A stretch of 64,000 nt of DNA from Streptomyces sp. NRRL S-244. Lineage in GTDB: Bacteria; Actinomycetota; Actinomycetes; Streptomycetales; Streptomycetaceae. Below are positions 44,455 to 53,685 of this stretch, one piece after another (within the stretch, counting starts at the first letter, position 1; every line of letters starts with the position of its first letter). Below the pieces are notes generated by a model. The model made no database searches, was not told the DNA's origin, and saw nothing but the letters and a program-made list of their open reading frames with translations. The stretch covers positions 62,001-126,000 of the forward strand of contig NZ_JOCX01000021.1 in the NCBI RefSeq assembly GCF_000717915.1. The letters run 5' to 3'. The translations under genes were made by a program, and so were the position numbers.

Positions 44455-47400
44455 GACCCCTCCCCGTCACGCCGGGAGTTGACGGCCTGGGTGAGTTCAC
44501 CGGCGCTGAGCATGCTGACGTGGTCTCCTGCGATCGTGGTGACGGTCACGGTGGCGCCGAGCGGACGCCAGCCCTCGGGGGCCTTCTCGTGGCCCGCCGT
44601 GACGACCTCGGGCAGGCACATCGTCAGCCGCGGCACCTGCCCGGTGGGCCGCCACGCGTTCATCGCGGCGTGGAAGCTCAGCCGCATCCGCAGCTTTCCG
44701 AGCAGCGGGTGGTCGGGTACACCCGGACCGGCGGGACCGAGCAGATCGACGAGCGCCGCGGCACGCTCCGGGATCGGCAGCTCCCGGGTCGCGGCGAGCG
44801 CCTCGGCGATCGCGGGCTTCGTCTGGTGCGGGAGCTCGACGTGCGCGTGGTCGACCAGGGCGGCGTCCGGGTTCGCCGGCGGATCGGCGGGCGTCGGGTC
44901 CATGACGATCAGGTCGTCGATGCGGTCGCCGTCGCCGTCCGCGTGCGCCTGGCGGGCGATCTCGTAGATCAGCGGCGCGCCCATGCACCAACCGGCCAGG
45001 GTGTACGTGCCGGAGGGCTTCGCCGCCCGGATCTGGTCCAGGTAACGGCGGGCGAGCGCGCTCATCGTCGTGCTCTCGCAGGTGTGGTCGTGCGGCAGGC
45101 CGTAGCAGTCCCAGCCGCGGCCGAGCACACCGGCCATCGGCGCATACCAGTCGATCCGCCCGTCGACCGGGTGGATCATGAACAGCGTGCGCGCGGGGTG
45201 GTCCACCGGCGCGGTGGTCAGCGGGACCATCCGGGCGGCGTTCTCCACCTCGGCAGCGAAGCGGTCGGCGACCTGCTCCGCCTCCTCGGCGGACAGCAGC
45301 GCCGGATCGACGGAGAGGTGGCAGACCACGGTGCCGTCCGTGGCCGGGGCGACCGTCACGTCGAGCGGTGTCGGCAGCACGTTGGCGGCGGAGATGGTCG
45401 CCGCCTCCGGAGCCGCGACCGGCCTCAGCACACGGTCACCGGCAGGCAGTTGGTGCCCGCCGAGGTAGTTGAACGTGATCTGCGGCGAGGCGACGGAGCT
45501 CAGCTGCCGGCCGAGCGGCGAGTCCGGGTGCAGGTAACGCCCCCGGCCGAAGCCGGTACCGGCGTCCGGGACCGCGGCGAGCTGCCGGTCGACGGCGGCC
45601 GCGGCGTCGACGAGGCGAGCCGGATCCGCGTCGAGGTCGGTGAGCAGCGCCGGGTAGAGCGAGGTCAGCCAGCCGACCACGTTCTCGAGGCGGCCGTCGT
45701 CGGCCTGGGTCCGGCCGTGACCTTCCAGCCACACGTACAGGTCCGAACCGTCGCCGTGCGGGGCCAGCGCGCGGTGCAGCGCTGCCAGCAGGACGGCCTG
45801 GGCGCTGATGTCGTGCAGTCGGCGGGTCTCCTGACCCAGGTACGTGGCGACCCGCTGCGACAGGCGGGAGCTCACCCGGATCCGGTCCCCGGCCGCGGAC
45901 GTCTGCGCGGCGGTTCCGGCACCGGAGAGGACCGGCTTCTGCGCCTTGGCGAGCGTCTCCCAGTGCGTGTCCGGGGCGGGTGCCTCGGCGGCCCGGTCGG
46001 GGATGCCCGGTGCCGCGCCGTCGGGCAGCTCCCGGCCGTCGAGCAGGGCCCGGTGGGCCCACGCGATGTCGTCGGTGAGGATCTGCCAGGACACCACGTC
46101 GACGATCAGGTGATGCGCGATCAGGTACACCCGGATGCGGGAGCTGCCCGGGACGCGCACCAGTGCGAAGTCGGCCAGCCTGCCGCCCTCGATGTCGATC
46201 TGACGGTGCAGACCGCGCAGCAGGGCGTCGAGCCGCTGCTCGAGCGGCTGCTCGCCGTCCGGCACCGTGTGCTCGCTCAGCAGGTCACCGGCCGGCTCCT
46301 CGTCGAGGACGGCACTCCAGGTGTCCCCGTCGCGGGTGAACCGGGTACGGAACGCGTCGTGCCGGCGGATCACCCAGTCCAGCGCCGCGCGCAGGGTCTC
46401 CGGGTCGCCGTCGTCTGCCAGCTCGAACAGGCGCGCCTGGTGGAAGTGGTCCGGGTCGGCGAACCGCTGGTCGAAGAACCAGGCCTGGATCGCCGTGAGC
46501 GGCAGCCCGGTCCCGCCCGGCCTGCGTTCGGTCACCGCGACGACGTCGCTGTCGGGGCGGTGGGTGATCAGGTGGTCCAGGGCACGGACGGTCGTTGCGG
46601 TCAACAGGTCCGCGACGCTGACGTCCACCCCGAGGGCACGTGTCCGAGCGGCGGCCCGGATGGCCTGCAGGGAGTCGCCGCCGCTGGCGAAGAAGTCGTC
46701 GTCGAGGCCGATGCGCGGCTGCTGGAGCGTGTCCCGCCACACCTGCAGCAGCAGCTGCTGGCGGGGCGTCTCGGGCTCGGCCGCCGGACCCGTACCGGTC
46801 TGCTCCGGCGGTTCCGGCAGCTGCGACGCCTGGATCTTCCCGGTGGACGTACGGGGAAGCCGGTCCATGATCACGAACCCGGTCGGGAGCATGTACGAGG
46901 GCAGCCGCTGTGCCGCCCACTCCCGCATGTGCTCCGGACGGACGGCGCTGTCGGCCGGGGCGGCGACGTACGCGACCAGTCGCGCCGTGTCACCGGATCC
47001 CCGCAGGAGCACCGCGGCGTCGGCGACGTCCGGGTGCTTCAGCAGACAGGCGGTGACCTCCCCGAGTTCCACCCGGAACCCGCGGACCTTCACCTGGTCG
47101 TCGAGACGTCCGAGGATGTCGAAGCTCCCGGCCCGGAGCCGGACCCGGTCCCCGGTCCGGTACAGGCGCTGCCCTGCGAGCGGTCCGCCCGCCTGGACCG
47201 GGAACCGCTCGGCGGTCAGCTCGGGGCGGCGGTGGTAGCCGAGAGCCACCCCGGGGCCGCCGATGTACAGCTCGCCGGCCGCGCCGGCGGGCAGCAGCCG
47301 CCCGTCCGGGTCCAGCACCACCATGCGGTAGTTGGCCAGCGGGCCACCGACGCTCACTCGCGTCCCCGCACCCGGGGGTGCCGGGTGCAGGCGCTGCGCG

Positions 47401-50400
47401 GAGCACCAGACGGTGCCCTCGGTGGGGCCGTACTCGTTGTCCAGGGCCGCGCCGGGCACGCGCACGGCGTGCTCGCGGATGTCATCCGGGCTGCACGCCT
47501 CGCCACCGATGGCCACGACCCGCAGCTTGGGGGTCCATCCGACCGGGAGCGTCCGCACCAGCTGCCGGTAGAACGACGCGGTGAAGTTGACGTGCGTGAC
47601 CTCGCACCGCTCGACAAGAGAACGGATGCGGTCGGGGTCCCGGGCGTCGTCGGCGGTGTCCGGGACCACGATGGTGCCGCCCGACCACAGCGTCCACAGC
47701 ATCATGTGCGGTGCGACGTCGAAGATCACCGGCAGCGTGACCAGGGTCTTGACCGGCAGGCCGGACTCCCGGCCCGCCGCCTCCAGGTACCTGGTGCGGC
47801 CGTGCACCGCGGCGCATGCGTTGGCGTGGCTGGTCAGCACCGCCTTCGGGGTTCCGGTGGAGCCCGAGGTGTAGACGAGGTACGCGCCGTCGGCCGGACC
47901 GATGTCCGCGTCGGCCGGGGCGCCGGTGTCCGGTGCCGTGCCGACGGGCAGGTCGTCGGCGTACACCACGGGCACGCCCACGGGTGCCCCGGACGGCGCC
48001 GCACCGGCCAGGGAGGCGCGGTCGGCGACGATGACGCCCGGGGCGGCGTCCTCGTACATCGCGGCGGTGCGGGCCGAGGGCTGCGCCGGGTCGATGCACA
48101 CGTAGAGCGCGCCGGACCGCAACACGGCCAGGATCGCCGCGACCAGGCCGATGCCGGCGGGGCAGGTGATCGCGACGACGGCGCCGGCCCGCAGGCCCGC
48201 GTCGGCAAGCCGCCGCTGGAGGTCCCGGGCGTGCAGATCGAGTTGACGGTACGTCCACGAGGACCCGGCCTGCTCGACCGCGACCGCGTCCGGGTGCGCG
48301 GCCACCGCGGCCGCGAAGCCGGCGTGCAGTGTGCCGTGCGGAACCTGGTCGGCCGATCCGGTGCTCATGGCCAGGACCCGTGCCGTCTCGTCGGCACCCA
48401 GCAGGTCCAGTTCGCGGACCGGCTCGTCGGCCGCGCGCGACAGCAGGCTCAGGACCGTTTCGAAGCCGCCGAGGAGTTCTTCGGCGGAGTCCGCGTCGAA
48501 CAGGTCGGTGTCGTACTCCCACAGGATGGTCATCCCACCCTGTCCGCTCCCGTCCGGGTGGCGGGGGTCGGGGACGCACACCACGTTGATGTCGCCCTTG
48601 GCGGACGCGTTGTGCTCGATGACCAGGCTCGCCTGCACCGACCCCATCCGCAGATACGGCCGCGGCGTGTCGTGGAACGCGAACATGAGGTTGAACAGCG
48701 GGTTCCGGCCCGGGTCGCGCGGCAGGTCCAGGCGCGCCAGCAGGTCGAGCAACGGCAGTTCCTGATGGTCCTGCGCGCCGAGCACGACGTCCATCGTCGC
48801 GCGCAGCAGCTCGCTCAGCGCGCCGGCCGGGTTGATGCGCACCCGCAGCGGAAGTGCGTTGACGAACATCCCGAGCAGCAGGTCGGTGCCGGGCTGGCGG
48901 CGGTTGACCAGCGCCGACCCGAGAACGATGTCCTCCTCGCCGGTGTGCTGCCACACCTGCAGCGCGAACGCCGACAGGAACACCGCGAAACGGCTCACCC
49001 CGTGCCGGGTGGCCAGGTCGTCGAGGCCGTGCATGACCTCGGCCGGGATGTGGGCACTGAGCCGGCCGCCGCGGTACGACCGGGCCACCGGCCGGGGCCG
49101 GTCCGCCGCGAACGTCGCGCCGTCGCGGGGGCAGTCGGACAGTTCGTCACACCAGTACGCGACCTGACCGGCGTAGTCGCCGCTCTCCCGCCAGGCGTGA
49201 TGCCAGGCCGCGAAGTCGCGGTACTGCACCGGCAGCGCCGGAAGGTCCGGCAGGCGGCCGTCGGCGATCGCGTCGTACGCGTCGCGGAGTTCGGCCAGGA
49301 ACAGCTGGGCGGACCAGCCGTCGTGCGCGAAGTGGTGTTCGACCTGTAGCAGCCGCCACTCGTCGGGGGCGAGGCGGAACAGGTGCCAGCGGACCAGCGG
49401 CAGGGTGGCCACGTCGAAGCCGACGGCGACCTCGGCACCTATCCGGGCGTCGAGTTCCGCGGCGCGGTCCTGCTCGGGCAGGCCGGTGAGATCGACGACC
49501 TCGACCTTCGCCTGCCAGGGTTCGTGGACGACCTGGACCGGCCCGTTGGTGCCGTCGTGGAAGGTGGAGCGCAGGATCTCGTGCCGGGTCACGATGTGCG
49601 ACAGCGCCCGCTGCAGCGCGGTGATGTCCACCGGGCCGTGCATCCGCAGGGAGAACTGGGTGTTGTACGCGAGCGCGTCGGGGGTCAGCTGGGTCAGGAC
49701 CCAGATCTGCTCCTGCTGACCGCTGAGCGGGAACCCCGCCGCACCGTCCGGCCCGGTCTCCGTGGGGGCCGTGCCGGACTGGATCCGCGGACGGTCGGAC
49801 GGGGCGCCGGCCCGGACGAGGGCGGCGATGTCCGTGATGGTCGGGGTCGCGAACAGGGCGCTGACCGGAAGGTCGACGGCGTGGTCGGCGGCGACGACGG
49901 CGGCGAGCCGGATCAGCGCCAGGGAGTTGGCGCCCAGCATCAGCAGCGACCGGTCCACCGGTACGTCCGTCAGGCCGAGGATGGTGGCGGCCGCGTTCGC
50001 CAGGCTCTCTTCGAGGGCGTCCGCGGGCTGGGCGCCGGCCGCGGACGGCTCGGGCAGCCGTGCCTGGTCGATCTTCCCGGCCGCGGTCCGGGGCAGTTCG
50101 TGGATCACGACGTACGCGGAGGGGACGAGGTACGCCGGAACCCGGGCGCGCAGATGGCGGTCGCAGTCGGCGATGAACGACGCCTCGCCCGTGCGGTCTG
50201 CGTCGGGCCCGGCAGCCGACGGCTCACGGTCCGCGTCCGGGACCGGAACCAGGTAGGCGACGAGAGAGGTCGACCCGGATTCCGAGGCGACGGCACGTCC
50301 GGTGACGTGCGTCGTGAGGATGCGGGGGTGCTCCATCAGGACGGACTCGACGTGGCCCGGTTCCACGCGGTGCCCGCCGACCTGCACCTGACGGTCGGCG

Positions 50401-51626
50401 CGCTCCAGGAACACGAAGTCGCCCGAGGCGTCCTGCTGGACGAGGTCACCGGTCCGGTACGCCCGCTCGCCGTCGACGGTCACGAACCGCTCGGCGGTCA
50501 GTTCCGGACGGTTGAGGTAGCCGAGCGCGAGGTTGGCGCCGGTGATGACCAGTTCGCCGGTTCCGGTGGTGGGCCGGCCGTCGGCGTCGAGGAGGAGGTA
50601 GCCGGTGTTGCGCACCGGCCGACCGATGGCCATCGGCGTCCGCTGTCCGGTCTCGGCGTCGTAGACCCGGCCGTAGCTGGAGACGACGCATGCTTCCGTC
50701 GGACCGAACTCGTTGAACAGGCTGGTGTCCGGCAGCAGGCGGGCGTGCCGCTCGATCACGGCGGGGCTCCACCGCTCGCTGCCGATTCCGACGGCCTTGA
50801 GGCTGGTGGGGGGCCGGCTCGCGGCACGGTCCAGGAAGACGCTGTACAGCGACGCCGGGTAGATCAGCTGCGTGACGCCGTGCTCGTGCACCAGGTCGAC
50901 GGTGCGGGCGACGTCGGTGAGCCCGGCCGGGTCGATGATCAGGGTGCCGCCGGTCAGCAGCGTCCAGAACAGGACACCGGTGGTGAGGTCGAACGCCGGC
51001 GAGTGCAGCAGCAGTACCCGGCCCGCCTCGCCGAACCGGTCGGCGCGCGCTGCCGTGGAGTTCAGCAGCGCGGAGTGGGGGACCAGCACGCCCTTCGGCG
51101 CGCCGGTCGACCCCGACGTGTAGATGACGTACGCAGGCTGAGAGGGGTCCACCGCCCCGTCCGCGACCGGAGCCGTCGGCTCGTGCGCGGCCAGGTCCTG
51201 GTACGGCCGCACCGGCGCGGTCGTGTGTTCCCGCAGCCGGGCGGCCCGGTCGGCGGTGGTGATGACCAGCGCCGGCCGGGCCTCGGTGAACACGTCGCGC
51301 AGGAAGGCGTCCGGCGCGTCCGGGTCGAGCGGCAGGTACACAGCCCCGGCGGCGAGCACGCCCAGCACGGTGGCGACGAACTCGGGCGAGCGCTCGATGA
51401 CCACGGCCACGACCGGGGCGGGGCCCGATGAGGCAACACCCGGCTGGGCAGGACACGCGGCACGCACGCCGGCGGCGACGGCGTGTGCCTGCTCGGCCAG
51501 GTCCTGGTAGGTCAGCGCCCCGGACGCGGTGACGACCGCGTCCGAGGTCCGGTGTTCCCGGTAGGCAGTCTCCAGCGCCGCGGCGAGGGTCGGCCCGGCG
51601 AGAGCGGCCGGGGGATGCAGGGTCAC
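44451..51626 (-). CDS. Non-ribosomal peptide synthetase, A-T-C-A-T-E-TE
   Basis: A 2391-residue two-module NRPS. Domains by motif: A1 (about 30-525, YTSGSTGAPKG at 169-179, FDLTTG), T1 (phosphopantetheine Ser568 in LGANSLA), C (HHFAHDG at 764-770), A2 (about 1100-1600, YTSGSTGTPK), T2 (Ser1652 in GGDSL), E (HHLIVDVVSW at 1838-1847, EGHGR, FNYLGG) and TE (about 2145-2391). The TE elbow is GWCMG with Cys2214; Asp2243 and His2369 complete a triad. The absence of an initial C domain and the E before TE predict a dipeptide with D second residue, released by Cys-thioesterase chemistry. I cannot assign the two substrates with confidence. GTG 51624-51626 overlaps the preceding stop by GTGA. It is the core of the cluster. 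Confidence 0.95.
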   Translation of the reverse strand: MTLHPPAALAGPTLAAALETAYREHRTSDAVVTASGALTYQDLAEQAHAVAAGVRAACPAQPGVASSGPAPVVAVVIERSPEFVATVLGVLAAGAVYLPLDPDAPDAFLRDVFTEARPALVITTADRAARLREHTTAPVRPYQDLAAHEPTAPVADGAVDPSQPAYVIYTSGSTGAPKGVLVPHSALLNSTAARADRFGEAGRVLLLHSPAFDLTTGVLFWTLLTGGTLIIDPAGLTDVARTVDLVHEHGVTQLIYPASLYSVFLDRAASRPPTSLKAVGIGSERWSPAVIERHARLLPDTSLFNEFGPTEACVVSSYGRVYDAETGQRTPMAIGRPVRNTGYLLLDADGRPTTGTGELVITGANLALGYLNRPELTAERFVTVDGERAYRTGDLVQQDASGDFVFLERADRQVQVGGHRVEPGHVESVLMEHPRILTTHVTGRAVASESGSTSLVAYLVPVPDADREPSAAGPDADRTGEASFIADCDRHLRARVPAYLVPSAYVVIHELPRTAAGKIDQARLPEPSAAGAQPADALEESLANAAATILGLTDVPVDRSLLMLGANSLALIRLAAVVAADHAVDLPVSALFATPTITDIAALVRAGAPSDRPRIQSGTAPTETGPDGAAGFPLSGQQEQIWVLTQLTPDALAYNTQFSLRMHGPVDITALQRALSHIVTRHEILRSTFHDGTNGPVQVVHEPWQAKVEVVDLTGLPEQDRAAELDARIGAEVAVGFDVATLPLVRWHLFRLAPDEWRLLQVEHHFAHDGWSAQLFLAELRDAYDAIADGRLPDLPALPVQYRDFAAWHHAWRESGDYAGQVAYWCDELSDCPRDGATFAADRPRPVARSYRGGRLSAHIPAEVMHGLDDLATRHGVSRFAVFLSAFALQVWQHTGEEDIVLGSALVNRRQPGTDLLLGMFVNALPLRVRINPAGALSELLRATMDVVLGAQDHQELPLLDLLARLDLPRDPGRNPLFNLMFAFHDTPRPYLRMGSVQASLVIEHNASAKGDINVVCVPDPRHPDGSGQGGMTILWEYDTDLFDADSAEELLGGFETVLSLLSRAADEPVRELDLLGADETARVLAMSTGSADQVPHGTLHAGFAAAVAAHPDAVAVEQAGSSWTYRQLDLHARDLQRRLADAGLRAGAVVAITCPAGIGLVAAILAVLRSGALYVCIDPAQPSARTAAMYEDAAPGVIVADRASLAGAAPSGAPVGVPVVYADDLPVGTAPDTGAPADADIGPADGAYLVYTSGSTGTPKAVLTSHANACAAVHGRTRYLEAAGRESGLPVKTLVTLPVIFDVAPHMMLWTLWSGGTIVVPDTADDARDPDRIRSLVERCEVTHVNFTASFYRQLVRTLPVGWTPKLRVVAIGGEACSPDDIREHAVRVPGAALDNEYGPTEGTVWCSAQRLHPAPPGAGTRVSVGGPLANYRMVVLDPDGRLLPAGAAGELYIGGPGVALGYHRRPELTAERFPVQAGGPLAGQRLYRTGDRVRLRAGSFDILGRLDDQVKVRGFRVELGEVTACLLKHPDVADAAVLLRGSGDTARLVAYVAAPADSAVRPEHMREWAAQRLPSYMLPTGFVIMDRLPRTSTGKIQASQLPEPPEQTGTGPAAEPETPRQQLLLQVWRDTLQQPRIGLDDDFFASGGDSLQAIRAAARTRALGVDVSVADLLTATTVRALDHLITHRPDSDVVAVTERRPGGTGLPLTAIQAWFFDQRFADPDHFHQARLFELADDGDPETLRAALDWVIRRHDAFRTRFTRDGDTWSAVLDEEPAGDLLSEHTVPDGEQPLEQRLDALLRGLHRQIDIEGGRLADFALVRVPGSSRIRVYLIAHHLIVDVVSWQILTDDIAWAHRALLDGRELPDGAAPGIPDRAAEAPAPDTHWETLAKAQKPVLSGAGTAAQTSAAGDRIRVSSRLSQRVATYLGQETRRLHDISAQAVLLAALHRALAPHGDGSDLYVWLEGHGRTQADDGRLENVVGWLTSLYPALLTDLDADPARLVDAAAAVDRQLAAVPDAGTGFGRGRYLHPDSPLGRQLSSVASPQITFNYLGGHQLPAGDRVLRPVAAPEAATISAANVLPTPLDVTVAPATDGTVVCHLSVDPALLSAEEAEQVADRFAAEVENAARMVPLTTAPVDHPARTLFMIHPVDGRIDWYAPMAGVLGRGWDCYGLPHDHTCESTTMSALARRYLDQIRAAKPSGTYTLAGWCMGAPLIYEIARQAHADGDGDRIDDLIVMDPTPADPPANPDAALVDHAHVELPHQTKPAIAEALAATRELPIPERAAALVDLLGPAGPGVPDHPLLGKLRMRLSFHAAMNAWRPTGQVPRLTMCLPEVVTAGHEKAPEGWRPLGATVTVTTIAGDHVSMLSAGELTQAVNSRRDGEGS

Positions 51627-52336
51627 GATGAGTCTCCCGATGAAAGAGCTTGACGGGCGGCACTCACCTTGGCCTCGAGGCCTTCCCGCACCGCCGGGCT
51701 GAGCCGGGGGCCGATGTGCCGCTGGTACGCCAGGAGGTAGCTGAGCCGGTCGGCCGGCGGGGTGCCGGGCTGATCGGCGAACAGCAGGTCGTGGGGGGTC
51801 ATGGCGCGGACGGCGTACATCGGCTCCGGGCACTGCATCACCGGGAACGCCCGGTTGTGCACACCGCCGACGGTGCTGTCCGCGTGGAACTCCCCCAGCA
51901 TCAGGCCGCGTTCGACCGCCTCGGGCCGCAGGAGGCCGTGGCCGCCGTCGATGAAGCCGGCCGCCCGCTCGCTCGGCAGGCCGGGAAAGAACCCGAGCAG
52001 CGCGGTGGTCGACCGGTGCGGCCCGGCGGCAACCTCCTCGAACAGGTCGAGCAGCAGCCGCCCGGCATCGGCGGCATCAGCGGGTGTCGTCCCGTGCACC
52101 GTCAGCGCGACCAGCCACACCGTGTTGGCGCGGATGGCGGGCTCGAGCCGCGGACAGACCGCCCCGGGCCGGCCCAGGTCGGGGTCCGGCTGGGTGACGA
52201 AGTCCGCCATCCAGCGCATTCCGGCCTGGTACTGCGGGTAGCGGTCGAAGGCCGCGGCGGCGTCGGCCGCCCGGGTCAGCGACCCGGGCACGACCGACGG
52301 AGCCGCGACCGCGACCATGGGCTGGGCCGTGTTCAC
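51623..52336 (-). CDS. Uncharacterised protein, possibly DUF6875
   Basis: A 237-residue soluble protein, squeezed between the dioxygenase and the NRPS with a GTGA overlap on both sides, so it is almost certainly part of the biosynthetic unit. Visible segments are RWMADFVTQPDPDLGRPGAVCPRLEPAIRANTVWLVALTVHG, FFPGLPSERAAGFIDGGH and GLMLGEFHADSTVGGVHN. The DLGRxGxVCP pattern recalls DUF6875 proteins that occur near NRPS genes, but I am not sure. No catalytic motif is known. A chaperone, tailoring enzyme or gatekeeper role is only a guess. Confidence 0.82.
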   Translation of the reverse strand: MNTAQPMVAVAAPSVVPGSLTRAADAAAAFDRYPQYQAGMRWMADFVTQPDPDLGRPGAVCPRLEPAIRANTVWLVALTVHGTTPADAADAGRLLLDLFEEVAAGPHRSTTALLGFFPGLPSERAAGFIDGGHGLLRPEAVERGLMLGEFHADSTVGGVHNRAFPVMQCPEPMYAVRAMTPHDLLFADQPGTPPADRLSYLLAYQRHIGPRLSPAVREGLEAKVSAARQALSSGDSS

Positions 52337-53337
52337 CGGGCTTCGTGCGGGGGCACGTCGTTGTCGGCCTTCGGCTCGACCAGCGGCACGCCCGCCAGTG
52401 CGTACGAGGTGAAGCCGTCCGGGCCGACAGGGACGTCACCGACGGTCGACGTCCGGTGCATGATGCGGACGTGGCCCTCCTCGGTGAGGTGGTCGATGTC
52501 GGCGGCGGCCAGGTGCGCGGTGGTCCGGTTGTCCCACACCGCGAACGAACCCGGCTCCCAGGCGAACCGGCAGGTGTATTGCGGCCGGGTCAGCTCCTCG
52601 AACAGCAGCTCCAGGAGCTTGCGGCTCTCGACCGGGTTCATCCCCAGGATGCGAGCGGTACGCGACGGGTTGACGAACAGGGCCTTCTCGCCGGTCTCGG
52701 GGTGCACGCGCACGACCGGGTGCACTGCTTCCCGCTCGTTCCCGATCATGTCGAGGGCCTTCTTCTCGACCGGGTTGCGCGGGTCCAGCTGCTGGGCGGG
52801 CCAGAAGGTGTGCAGTGCCTGGAGCCCGTCGATCATCTTCCGGATCGGCTCCGACAGGCCCTCGTAGGCGGCCACCAGGTTCGTCCAGTGCGTGTCGCCG
52901 CCGAACGGCGGGACCTCGTCGGCGCGCAGGAACGCGATCGCCGGCGGGTTCACCACCTGCGAGGCGTCGACGTGCCAGCCGCTGATGCTGGTCACCCACT
53001 TGCTGCGGAACACCGCCTCGTAGTCGGCGCCCACCAGCTTCTTGTCGAGCTGCGGAGAGATCGTCAGGATCTGCGGGAACGGGTTGAGTTCCTCGGTGTC
53101 CTGGATCCGGGCGCGTACGGCGAGCGGGCCGAACCGCCCCGCGAACGCGACGTGCGAGGCGTGGTCCAGGTGCTGGCCGCGGAAGAACAGGGCCTTGTGC
53201 TTGTGGAGGGCCTGGCGCAGCTCCTCGACGGTGGTCTCGTCGAGGTCGGCCTTCAGGTCGATGCCGTCGACGTACGCGCCGATGTAGCCCGCGGCCGGGC
53301 GCACGTTCAGCTTGGTTGCGGTTGGCGTTTGCGACAT
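52333..53337 (-). CDS. TauD/clavaminate-synthase-like Fe(II)/2-oxoglutarate dioxygenase
   Basis: A 334-residue non-haem iron enzyme. The iron ligands are H122 and D124 (GWHVDAS) and H275 in WDNRTTAHLA; R295 in MHRTST is placed to bind 2-oxoglutarate. The length and order match TauD/TfdA enzymes. These hydroxylate, desaturate, cyclise or halogenate; halogenases replace the Asp by Ala/Gly, so with Asp124 present hydroxylation-type chemistry is expected. It may act on the amino acid building block or on a carrier-bound residue. ATG 53335-53337. It shares a GTGA overlap with the next gene and starts the operon-like run that ends with the NRPS and the LysA-like gene. Confidence 0.93.
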   Translation of the reverse strand: MSQTPTATKLNVRPAAGYIGAYVDGIDLKADLDETTVEELRQALHKHKALFFRGQHLDHASHVAFAGRFGPLAVRARIQDTEELNPFPQILTISPQLDKKLVGADYEAVFRSKWVTSISGWHVDASQVVNPPAIAFLRADEVPPFGGDTHWTNLVAAYEGLSEPIRKMIDGLQALHTFWPAQQLDPRNPVEKKALDMIGNEREAVHPVVRVHPETGEKALFVNPSRTARILGMNPVESRKLLELLFEELTRPQYTCRFAWEPGSFAVWDNRTTAHLAAADIDHLTEEGHVRIMHRTSTVGDVPVGPDGFTSYALAGVPLVEPKADNDVPPHEAR

Positions 53338-53685
53338 GGTTCACCCTTGTCGTTCGTGTCGCGCTCGGTGGTGCGACGGATCACAATTCGTGGTGGTGCA
53401 GGCGTGGTTGAACGGCCGGCGGTGAGTACGGGTGGCTCGCGGCTCCGGACACGGCGAGGCCTGCGTGCTCGACGGCCGTGACGCTCGGCGGCAGGGCCGC
53501 CCGGTCACGATGCGCCGCGTGCCTGGGGAGCCGGTCTCCGTCCGTACCGGTGCGCCCGGTCGTCCGGCTTCCGCACAGCGGCCGGGGATCTCCCGGGGCG
53601 GGCACCCGACCGGGCCGGGTGCCTCAGGGCCGGTGTCAGCCGGCTCTTCGTGGGCTGGGCGGCAGGTGAGCGCCACCTGCCGTCA
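53338..53685. other. Intergenic stretch between dioxygenase and ATP-grasp B
   Basis: No gene that I support; a 111-codon Pro/Arg-rich minus frame fills most of it but looks compositional. An inverted repeat GCACCCG (53602-53608) and CGGGTGC (53616-53622), 64 bases after the ATP-grasp stop, may act as a terminator. The dioxygenase promoter could lie here. Confidence 0.45.

Noticed and set aside
44325..51431. Long plus-strand frames (1674 and 682 codons) opposite the NRPS.
   Set aside because: Compositional shadows; the NRPS frame has all catalytic motifs.
53341..53676. A 111-codon frame between the dioxygenase and ATP-grasp B.
   Set aside because: Pro/Arg/Thr-rich with no family and no good ribosome site; probably chance.
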